From: an uncultured Ruminococcus sp.
Lineage (GTDB): Bacteria > Bacillota > Clostridia > Oscillospirales > Acutalibacteraceae
DNA: 17,755 bases
Direction: 5' to 3'
Assembly: GCA_902797065.1 (NCBI GenBank)
Contig: CADBRK010000097.1
Location: 1-17,755, forward strand
The notes beneath the pieces are model-generated. The model saw only the letters and a list, made by a program, of their open reading frames with translations, was not told the DNA's origin and did no database searches. Of the stretch, positions 1 through 5,494 are shown piece after piece (position 1 is the stretch's first letter; every line of letters begins with the position of its first letter). A program made the position numbers and the translations under genes.

Positions 1-130
1 CTCCGCTTATGTACACCGCCGCTGCGCCGACAGTACCGTCTGTTATCTCCGCCGCACGAACAGGCATAGAAAAGCCGGTGCTTATCATCAGTGTGCTGAG
101 TATGAACGATAATACTTGTTTGGCTTTCAT
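1..130 (-). CDS. Secreted protein, N-terminal fragment with signal peptide
   Basis: Partial gene; its 3' part lies beyond the left edge of the window. The 43 visible codons start at an ATG at 130-128, preceded by a GGGGG-containing ribosome site about 7 bases upstream. The protein opens with a short basic stretch (MKAKQ), then a hydrophobic core (about residues 6-22), then a likely signal peptidase site around residues 25-27 (VRA before AE). The mature part begins EITDGTVGAAAVYISG and gives no family assignment. It is probably exported, with unknown function. It lies downstream of mtaB on the same strand but has its own candidate extended -10 promoter in the 90-base gap. Confidence 0.7.
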   Translation of the reverse strand, partial: MKAKQVLSFILSTLMISTGFSMPVRAAEITDGTVGAAAVYISG

Positions 131-163
131 ATTAGTATCCCCCACTTTACATATTATGAAATA

Positions 164-172
164 ATAATACCA
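164..172 (-). promoter_or_regulatory. Candidate extended -10 promoter for the secreted protein
   Basis: On the minus strand the sequence reads TGG then TATTAT (hexamer at 169-164). This is an extended -10 element without a clear -35. It predicts a start near 157 and a leader of about 27 bases to the ATG at 130. The surrounding 150-190 is very AT-rich, so chance matches are possible. Confidence 0.35.
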
Positions 173-198
173 TAATAATCTAAAAAATGCTACTGTTT

Positions 199-215
199 AT
201 TCGGTTTTTCCGAAC
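199..215 (-). terminator. Weak hairpin after mtaB
   Basis: A short stem (GTTCGG, loop AAAAA, CCGAAT on the minus strand) begins 5 bases past the mtaB stop codon. The nearest run of T on that strand (about 186-181) is more than ten bases away, so this is a poor intrinsic terminator. Read-through into the secreted-protein gene is possible. Confidence 0.25.
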
Positions 216-220
216 GCTGT

Positions 221-1513
221 TCAAAGAATTATCTCCCCGAAACAACACTCGCCGTCGGTTGAAACTATCCTGACATTCAGAATCTCTCCGCTTATATTTC
301 CGTCCGCTTTTGCTTTTACAGGCGTGTAGTTCTTCGTGTAGCCCGACCAGTATCCGTCCTTTGTGGGCTGTTCAAAGAGTACGCTCTCCGTTCTGCCGAC
401 CATGCCTTCGAGGAACGTTCGCCTTGACGCATTTGCGGCTTCCGTCATTATTCTGCTTCTCTGCACTTTTATTTCGTTATCTATCTGGTTCGGCGCATTA
501 TACGCAACAGTACCCTTGCGCCGTGAATACGGGAAAACGTGTACCTTCGCAAATGAAATTTCACTCACAAAGTCAAGGGACTGCTCGAAATCTTCCTCTG
601 TTTCCCCCGCAAACCCGACCATAACATCAGTGGTTATCGCACAGTTATCAAATGCGTTTCTCAGATCGGCGACTATTCTGCGGTACTCGTCTGCGGTGTA
701 ATGCCTGTGCATGCGTTTAAGCGTAGCGTCACAGCCGCTTTGAAGCGACAAATGAAACTGAGGACAGAACTTATCAAGCTTTGACAAGCGTCCGATCGAG
801 TCCTTATCCATTCTTTCGGGTTCGAGCGAGCCCAGCCGCACTCGCTCCACGCCTTCTATCGAACATACGCACTCAACCGCGTCGCAGAGATGAAGCCCGA
901 TCTCGTCTCCGTATGCGGAGAGATTTATCCCGACAAGTACGATCTCTTTATAACCGTGCTTTGCAAGATGCTCTACCTCACGTTTGAGAACATCTATCGG
1001 TTTCGAGCGCACGGGTCCTCTTGCATAGGGTATGATACAATACGAACAATAGCGGTGACAGCCGTCTTCTATCTTGATAAACGCGCGTGTCCGCTCCTCG
1101 AATTCCGAAACGCAGACCTCCTCGAAATCGCTGTTCTTCGTGTATTTATGTATATTGACTACCCTCTCGCCCGTTGACAGATATTTATCGATCTCGTCGG
1201 GCAGCGCCTGCCGCGATGAATTGCCGAGAACTATATCCGCCTGCAGAAGCTCCGCAGATTTCTCGGGGTACGCCTGGGGCATACAGCCTGTAAGCACAAT
1301 GACAGTGTCGGGGTGTTCCCTTTTGATATGCCTCATCAGCTTGAGGACTTTGTTATCTGCAACGGCAGTGACCGTACAGGAATTTATAATTATTATATCG
1401 GAATTATCCTTATCATCGGACTGCGTATAGCCCTTTTGTATCATCAGCTCCGTCATTACCTGCGACTCGTATTGATTGACCTTACAGCCGAAATTATATA
1501 CAAAAAAATTCAT
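221..1513 (-). CDS. mtaB: tRNA t6A37 methylthiotransferase MtaB
   Basis: Radical-SAM methylthiotransferase that converts N6-threonylcarbamoyladenosine at tRNA position 37 to its 2-methylthio form; it acts in the cytoplasm. The 430-residue length is normal for MtaB. The N-terminal UPF0004 domain carries the three cluster cysteines in NFGC (Cys10), NSC (Cys46) and TGC (Cys77). The radical-SAM core has CHRYCSYC (Cys152, Cys156, Cys159), which binds the second 4Fe-4S cluster and S-adenosylmethionine. A C-terminal TRAM-like segment follows from about residue 365. The NFGCKVNQYES opening is the MtaB type rather than MiaB or RimO. The start is an ATG with GAGAGG five bases upstream. It is transcribed divergently from the HPr-like gene and appears monocistronic or loosely linked to the downstream secreted-protein gene. 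Confidence 0.93.
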   Translation of the reverse strand: MNFFVYNFGCKVNQYESQVMTELMIQKGYTQSDDKDNSDIIIINSCTVTAVADNKVLKLMRHIKREHPDTVIVLTGCMPQAYPEKSAELLQADIVLGNSSRQALPDEIDKYLSTGERVVNIHKYTKNSDFEEVCVSEFEERTRAFIKIEDGCHRYCSYCIIPYARGPVRSKPIDVLKREVEHLAKHGYKEIVLVGINLSAYGDEIGLHLCDAVECVCSIEGVERVRLGSLEPERMDKDSIGRLSKLDKFCPQFHLSLQSGCDATLKRMHRHYTADEYRRIVADLRNAFDNCAITTDVMVGFAGETEEDFEQSLDFVSEISFAKVHVFPYSRRKGTVAYNAPNQIDNEIKVQRSRIMTEAANASRRTFLEGMVGRTESVLFEQPTKDGYWSGYTKNYTPVKAKADGNISGEILNVRIVSTDGECCFGEIIL

Positions 1514-1550
1514 ATTTACCTCTCATTTTATAAAAATTCTTAAAAAAGTG

Positions 1551-1578
1551 TTGACAAATTCGTAAAAAGTGATAATAT
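1551..1578 (+). promoter_or_regulatory. Promoter of the HPr-like gene
   Basis: A perfect -35 TTGACA (1551-1556) is followed 16 bases later by TAATAT (1573-1578) in a very AT-rich tract. The predicted start near 1585 leaves a leader of about 40 bases. The -35 lies in TTGACAA, whose reverse complement TTGTCAA is itself -35-like, so the divergent mtaB promoter could share these bases. Confidence 0.6.
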
Positions 1579-1584
1579 ATTATA
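1579..1584 (-). promoter_or_regulatory. Candidate -10 for mtaB
   Basis: The minus strand reads TATAAT at 1584-1579, about 65 bases upstream of the mtaB ATG. No convincing -35 is visible (the region 1602-1607 reads AAATTA). An alternative pair, TTGTCA (1557-1552) with TATAAA (1532-1527), has a 19-base spacer but would start transcription at the ribosome site, so it is less likely. Confidence 0.3.
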
Positions 1585-1625
1585 TGTTGAATAAAAAATT
1601 TTAATTTTTTTGTGGTGGTGTTATT

Positions 1626-1877
1626 ATGTTCACAAGAACAATAAATATCTCGTCTCTCGAAGATGCAAAGGCGTTTGTAAACGTCACATCAAAATACGAC
1701 GATATACGTATGCGTCTGAGAATAGACGATTATGAGGTCAACGCTCATTCCATTGTCGGAGTTCTGAGTGTAACAGACAGTGAAAAAAATCCTGTGTTTA
1801 TTGCAGATATGCCCGATGATGACGAAGATCTGTTAAACGAGATCAGACCGTTCCTTGTCGAGGAAAAGGATAGCTGA
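1626..1877 (+). CDS. HPr-like protein lacking the phosphorylatable histidine
   Basis: The 83-residue protein matches the HPr fold of the phosphotransferase system by eye. AKAFVNVTSKYDD aligns with the first helix of Bacillus HPr (ATVLVQTASKYDA), and HSIVGVLSV aligns with the KSIMGVMSL region around the regulatory serine. By that alignment the regulatory Ser46 corresponds to Ser42 here. The active-site loop GIHARP is replaced by NISSLEDA, so the catalytic His15 and Arg17 are absent. It cannot pass phosphate from EI to EII in the usual way. The known parallel is Crh of Bacillus, which lacks His15 but keeps Ser46 and acts with CcpA; a Crh-like role here is inference. The C-terminus is acidic (DMPDDDEDLL). 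The ATG has a weak GTGGTGGTG ribosome site 5 bases upstream and a strong promoter. It is a single-gene unit ending in its own terminator. Confidence 0.75.
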   Translation: MFTRTINISSLEDAKAFVNVTSKYDDIRMRLRIDDYEVNAHSIVGVLSVTDSEKNPVFIADMPDDDEDLLNEIRPFLVEEKDS

Positions 1878-1918
1878 TCTGATCACCCGGTCTTTTGCGG
1901 GATCAACAACATTATATT

Positions 1919-1938
1919 AAAAAACGGTCATCTGACCG
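1919..1938 (-). terminator. Intrinsic terminator of the Fur/zinc-ribbon unit
   Basis: Read on the minus strand, CGGTC-AGAT-GACCG is followed directly by six T (1924-1919). The stem is short (5-6 bp) but the T-run is good, and it lies 33 bases past the zinc-ribbon stop codon. Confidence 0.55.
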
Positions 1939-1939
1939 A

Positions 1940-1972
1940 AGCTCCTGCTCGTTGAAGGGCAGGAGCTTTTTT
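1940..1972 (+). terminator. Intrinsic terminator of the HPr-like gene
   Basis: AGCTCCTGCTC (1940-1950) pairs with GGGCAGGAGCT (1957-1967) around the loop GTTGAA, followed by six T (1967-1972). The GC-rich stem plus T-run is typical. It also overlaps the last codon of the convergent zinc-ribbon gene at 1971. Confidence 0.85.
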
Positions 1973-3260
1973 ATCGGTAATCGCCGTTTGTCTGCGTAAG
2001 CTCTTCAAAATCGACGCCGAATTCAAGTGAGTTTCCCTGCTGCGCCGCAAAGATGTTCGGGTTCTGCGTGTTCTGATAAACATGGTCAAAAGACGTTGAC
2101 GCTTCGACAACTCTGTTATCGTTGGTGTAGTATGTATTTACACCTCTGATCGCCTCTGACTGCAGATTTGCGACTCTGTTGTGAGAGGCGGCATTGTCGG
2201 CTATCATCTGATGCTGTATATTCGACGTATACGCATTTGTGTCGGCAATTATCTGAGATCGCCTGTTCATGGAGTTCATATTATCCATAGCGATATTGTT
2301 CAGAGAATTATTCACAACGGCAAGAATATCGGCTCTGACTTGGTTCATCTCGGGCAGAATACGGATAGACTCGTTTATACGCTCAAATTCCCTCAATCCC
2401 TCGCTGTATCTGTTCTCGGGTACTGCAAGCAGCATTTCATACTGACTGTCCCAGTAACGCTCCGTCGTCTGCTGCATCATGCCCGGCATCATTCCCATAC
2501 CAAAAAATCCGCCGTACTGCGGCATCTGCATGACCGTGTTTTTTATCAGTGATACTATGCGTGTTTCGGCAACAACGATCACATTCCTGCCCGAGTTATC
2601 AACGCCCTTGTATGTTCGCCTGAGCCATTCCGCGCTGCCGTCGGTAAAACCTTTCCGATGAAAGTTTTCGAGGATCTGCCGCTGCCTTTGCTTTTCGGCA
2701 TTGTCCGCATGCTCCTCTTTGACGGCGCAAAGATTATTGAGCGGCAATGTCTTTGCCATGGTATCGCAGTACTCGGCGCATGTCATATAAGAACGCATTC
2801 TCAAAAAAGTCGGATTGCGCCTGTTGATAAGAATATCGTCCATTTTATTCTGAAGCTGCATTGTTGCAGGCGTCATGTCGATATGTTTATAGAAAGCCTC
2901 GCCTTTATACAACACGGAGATTTCTCCGTCGGGAGAGGCGTACATAACGGTAGGCACGATCGGATTGCTCACGGCGTCGTATCTGTCGGGCGAAGTGCCG
3001 CTTACGTACTTCCAGTTTTTTGGTATATATGTCTTTAATACAGGTCTGCCCATTACCTCCCGATTTGACGGTATCGTAAGAATATCCGCCTGACCTCTGC
3101 CGACGGGCGGCATGAACATTTCCTTCGCAGCGCGATTATTCGCCTGTGATTTCGGGTGCATTTTATACTTAGTCCCGCACAAACGGCAGGCTGTTACCGT
3201 ATCGCTGCCGTTCCAGTTTATCACAGCGCTGCATTTCGGGCAAACTATCCTGACAGACAT
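1971..3260 (-). CDS. Zinc-ribbon protein of unknown function
   Basis: I do not recognise a characterised family. The 429-residue protein begins with a clear zinc ribbon: CPKC at residues 7-10 and CRLC at 25-28. The rest has no signal peptide or membrane segment. Residues about 244-264 are rich in methionine, glycine and glutamine (MPQYGGFFGMGMMPGMMQQ). Residues 300-380 are probably helical and rich in Asn, Gln and Met, and the C-terminus is polar. The ATG at 3260 is preferred over a GTG three codons upstream, because GAGGTG sits 6 bases before the ATG. That ribosome site overlaps the stop codon of the upstream Fur gene (TGAGGTG), so the two genes are translationally linked. The metal-regulator neighbour and the zinc ribbon suggest a metal- or stress-related role, but this is only context. 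Confidence 0.8.
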   Translation of the reverse strand: MSVRIVCPKCSAVINWNGSDTVTACRLCGTKYKMHPKSQANNRAAKEMFMPPVGRGQADILTIPSNREVMGRPVLKTYIPKNWKYVSGTSPDRYDAVSNPIVPTVMYASPDGEISVLYKGEAFYKHIDMTPATMQLQNKMDDILINRRNPTFLRMRSYMTCAEYCDTMAKTLPLNNLCAVKEEHADNAEKQRQRQILENFHRKGFTDGSAEWLRRTYKGVDNSGRNVIVVAETRIVSLIKNTVMQMPQYGGFFGMGMMPGMMQQTTERYWDSQYEMLLAVPENRYSEGLREFERINESIRILPEMNQVRADILAVVNNSLNNIAMDNMNSMNRRSQIIADTNAYTSNIQHQMIADNAASHNRVANLQSEAIRGVNTYYTNDNRVVEASTSFDHVYQNTQNPNIFAAQQGNSLEFGVDFEELTQTNGDYR

Positions 3261-3270
3261 AACAAACACC

Positions 3271-3684
3271 TCACTGCTTCTCTTTTTTCAGGCAGTCGCT
3301 GCACGTTCCGTAGAGGAGCGTTTTTGTGCAGTCGACCTCAAAACCGTGGCTTTCTCTCATATGATCGGCTATCTGCCTCATCAGGCTGCAGTCGGTATGG
3401 ATAAGCCTGCCGCATACGCTGCACTTAAGATGAAAATGTTCCGAGCAAACGCCGCTGCTGTCGGCAAACTGATAGCATGCCGATGAATTTTCGTCTACAA
3501 TATACTTTCTGACAAGACCCGACGACACAAGCTTATCAAGCTGTCTGTATACCGTTGACATGCCCATAGCGTGACCTTTGTTCCGCATATAAGCGGAAAT
3601 ATCGCCTGCTGTCATATGAACGTCTTTATTCTCCGCAAGACATTCAAGAAGGAACTCTTTCTGCTTTGTTTTATATTCCTGCAT
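3271..3684 (-). CDS. Fur-family metal-responsive regulator
   Basis: Dimeric DNA-binding repressor of the Fur/Zur/PerR superfamily, 137 residues. The N-terminal winged helix includes MTAGDISAYM and the recognition helix GMSTVYRQLDKL (residues 41-52). The C-terminal dimerisation domain has the metal motif HFHLKCSVCG (His83, His85, Cys88, Cys91) and the second structural CxxC near the end (CSDC, 128-131). The HxHxxCxxCG pattern looks closer to Zur or Fur than PerR, but I cannot decide the metal. The ATG at 3684 has GGGAGG 6 bases upstream; a longer reading upstream has no ribosome site. The gene sits just after a terminator. A weak TTGATC / TTAATT pair inside the terminator region could be its promoter. 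I saw no classical Fur, Zur or PerR box upstream. Confidence 0.88.
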   Translation of the reverse strand: MQEYKTKQKEFLLECLAENKDVHMTAGDISAYMRNKGHAMGMSTVYRQLDKLVSSGLVRKYIVDENSSACYQFADSSGVCSEHFHLKCSVCGRLIHTDCSLMRQIADHMRESHGFEVDCTKTLLYGTCSDCLKKEKQ

Positions 3685-3723
3685 AATTACCTCCCGATTT
3701 TTAGATAAGCTGCCGCCCAATTA

Positions 3724-3761
3724 ATTAAAAACAACGCCACACTCCGATCAAGAATGTGACG
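3724..3761 (-). terminator. Intrinsic terminator after the YdcF-like gene
   Basis: On the minus strand CGTCACATTC (3761-3752) pairs with GAGTGTGGCG (3744-3735) over ten base pairs including two G-U wobbles, then TTGTTTTT. The two wobbles become A-C mismatches on the opposite strand, so the structure clearly belongs to minus-strand RNA. It begins 8 bases past the YdcF stop codon. Confidence 0.8.
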
Positions 3762-3769
3762 GTTCTTAT

Positions 3770-4546
3770 TTACGCCAATCCGACAAATACAGCCGTTATC
3801 GCCACAAGCTCTCTGACATAATAAGTAGGCAGCAGATACCACACGCAGTCTGCGGGTACGCTGCCGTACAAAAGCTGAGCGTCCTTAACTATCCTCGACG
3901 CTCTGTACTCGTGAAAAATATCGGTAACTATCGCTGTATTACGGCTCAGGTCATTTTCTTCGATTATCTTCTTGCTGAAAGCTATATTCTCTACGGTATT
4001 CACCGAACGGTCTTCGATATATATCCTATCGGGTGAAATACCCTTCTCAACAAGAATATCATACATACACCGTGCTTCGCTGATGTTCTCGTCGTCACCC
4101 TTGCCGCCCGAAACAATGCACGGGACGTCGGGGTGCGCGATGAGATACTCATACGCCGAATCTATCCTCGCCTGAAGCATAAGCGACGGATGATCGCCCC
4201 TCACCTGACAGCCGAGTACAATAACGGTGCAGTCCTCTTCGGGCGCAGTTTTGTCGGCTGTTACTATCAGCGTCGTCAAAAAACCGACATATACGACGCC
4301 GAGGGCAAGTATTACCGCAGCGGCGTACAGAAACACCTTTCCTGCAATACTCTTGTTAAGCTTATCAATAATTCTTACAAGATAAGCATTGCCCCACGTC
4401 GCAAAAAGCATTACCGCACAGAATATTATCCCTACGGCATTGCCTATGTTCAGCGTACCCGACAGTATCGGCAGTACGAACATGAGCATCAGCAAAAAGA
4501 AAACTATACCCAGAATGATACAGATCAGGCTGTTCACTTTATTCAT
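3770..4546 (-). CDS. YdcF-like membrane protein (DUF218 family)
   Basis: The 258-residue protein has three N-terminal membrane helices (about residues 6-28, 34-55 and 70-95), followed by an extracytoplasmic DUF218 domain. Its hallmark segments are VIVLGCQV (108-115), IVSGGKG (144-150), NTVENIAFS (183-191) and IVTDIFHEYRASRI (206-219). The C-terminal hydrophobic end (248-258) may be a partial fourth segment. The family includes E. coli YdcF and SanA/ElyC, linked to envelope integrity and undecaprenyl-phosphate carrier handling; the substrate here is unknown. The ATG at 4546 lies three bases after the stop codon of a 33-residue membrane peptide and has only a weak ribosome site, so it is probably translated by coupling. 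It is the last gene of the operon starting at 5382. Confidence 0.82.
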   Translation of the reverse strand: MNKVNSLICIILGIVFFLLMLMFVLPILSGTLNIGNAVGIIFCAVMLFATWGNAYLVRIIDKLNKSIAGKVFLYAAAVILALGVVYVGFLTTLIVTADKTAPEEDCTVIVLGCQVRGDHPSLMLQARIDSAYEYLIAHPDVPCIVSGGKGDDENISEARCMYDILVEKGISPDRIYIEDRSVNTVENIAFSKKIIEENDLSRNTAIVTDIFHEYRASRIVKDAQLLYGSVPADCVWYLLPTYYVRELVAITAVFVGLA

Positions 4547-4549
4547 GTA

Positions 4550-4651
4550 TCAATGACCCAGAACAGAGATCATTATCGACCCTACAAGCAGGAATGCGCA
4601 CACTCCCGCAACTACTCTTACAAGCATAGAACGTTTTGCGTTATAATTCAT
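4550..4651 (-). CDS. 33-residue single-span membrane peptide
   Basis: A short gene encodes a peptide with a basic N-terminus (MNYNAKRSMLVR) and one hydrophobic helix (about residues 13-31), ending VLGH. It has a strong ribosome site: AGGAAG with 7 bases to the ATG at 4651. Its stop TGA is followed by TAC and then the ATG of the YdcF-like gene. It starts 35 bases after the stop of the upstream hexapeptide gene. It resembles, in size and layout, small single-helix proteins of Firmicutes such as DUF4044 members, but I cannot assign it firmly. Likely roles are accessory subunit of the YdcF-like protein or leader for coupled translation. Confidence 0.7.
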   Translation of the reverse strand: MNYNAKRSMLVRVVAGVCAFLLVGSIMISVLGH

Positions 4652-4686
4652 ATTTATCTTCCTTTCTTTAATATGCAGACGGTGCG

Positions 4687-5382
4687 TTATTTACTCTCGT
4701 CACATCTGCATTTGTCTATCTTCTCACATACTTCTCCGAGTTTTTTGTAAATGCTGTTCTCGGGTACATAACCCCTTACCATCGAAAGCGGATACACATT
4801 TGTATTTCTGCCCAGAACAGTGCCGGGATTCAGCACGCTGTTGCAGCCGACTTCCGTATTATCGCCGACTATTGCTCCGAATTTTTTTCGGTTTGTGTCA
4901 AGCCTGTCACAACCCACCTTAACCGTAACAAGCGATTTATCGGATTTGAGGTTGGAAGTTATAACTCCCGCGCCCGTGTGCGACTTATAGCCGAGTATCG
5001 AATCTCCGATATAGTTATAGTGCGGCGCCTGTACGCAGTTGAAGAGAATAGAACCCTTCAGCTCGGTCGAATTGCCAACAACACAATTTTCTCCGACGAT
5101 CGCGGTTCCTCTGATGAACGCACAGTGCCTGATTTCCGCATTTCCGCAGATAATGAGCGGTCCCTGCAGATACGCCGACGGGGCTACTTTAGCCGTCTTT
5201 GCGACCCATATATCATCGCCTTGTTTTTCATATTCCTCCTCGGGAAGAGTCGCACCGAGTTTCAGAATATAATCCGAAAGATTTTCAAGCGCCTCCCAAG
5301 GGTAAGTAACGCTTTCAAAAAGCTCTTTTGCTATTGTCTGATCGAAATCCAATAAATTTTTTGCAAATAATATCTCCTGCAT
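4687..5382 (-). CDS. Left-handed beta-helix (hexapeptide repeat) transferase, GlmU C-domain-like
   Basis: The 231-residue protein has an N-terminal helical region (1-55), then hexapeptide repeats of a left-handed parallel beta-helix from about residue 60 to 205 (examples: AKVAPSAYLQGP, GNAEIRHCAFIRG, GENCVVGNSTELKGS, GDNTEVGCNSVLNPGTVLG). PHYNYIGDSILG followed by TGAGVITSNLK resembles the acetyltransferase half of GlmU (PHLxYLGD, GAGTIT). It is most likely an acyltransferase or UDP-sugar pyrophosphorylase-related protein; the nucleotidyltransferase half of GlmU is absent, so it is not a full GlmU. The C-terminus is Cys-rich (CEKIDKCRC). The ATG at 5382 is chosen because AGGAG lies 7 bases upstream. 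It is the first gene of a three-gene operon with a good promoter. Confidence 0.82.
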   Translation of the reverse strand: MQEILFAKNLLDFDQTIAKELFESVTYPWEALENLSDYILKLGATLPEEEYEKQGDDIWVAKTAKVAPSAYLQGPLIICGNAEIRHCAFIRGTAIVGENCVVGNSTELKGSILFNCVQAPHYNYIGDSILGYKSHTGAGVITSNLKSDKSLVTVKVGCDRLDTNRKKFGAIVGDNTEVGCNSVLNPGTVLGRNTNVYPLSMVRGYVPENSIYKKLGEVCEKIDKCRCDESK

Positions 5383-5447
5383 AAATAATCTCCTGTTCAA
5401 ATAAAAATAACACCCAAAAACAAATTTGATTTTCTGCACACAACACT

Positions 5448-5476
5448 ATTATAATACCTCGGTGATAAGAATGCAA
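5448..5476 (-). promoter_or_regulatory. Promoter of the hexapeptide-ydcF operon
   Basis: TTGCAT (5476-5471), a 17-base spacer and a perfect TATAAT (5453-5448) on the minus strand. The expected start is near 5441, giving a leader of about 60 bases. It begins only 18 bases past the stop codon of the transglutaminase gene, where I found no terminator, so some read-through from that operon is possible. Confidence 0.8.
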
Positions 5477-5494
5477 TACCAAAAAATAATTCGT

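Noticed and set aside
150..180. A possible Fur-type box in the AT-rich leader of the secreted protein
   Set aside because: Short ATTAT/ATAAT arms occur, but no convincing 7-1-7 or 19-bp match is present, and such arms are common in AT-rich DNA.
1881..1904. Inverted repeat GATCACCCG / CGGGATC after the HPr-like gene
   Set aside because: It has a bulge and is followed by no T-run; the real terminator lies 40 bases further on.
4133..4750. A 205-codon plus-strand frame opposite the YdcF-like gene and the small peptide
   Set aside because: It is antisense to a recognised family and crosses three genes; Tyr/Arg/His-rich translation with no motif.
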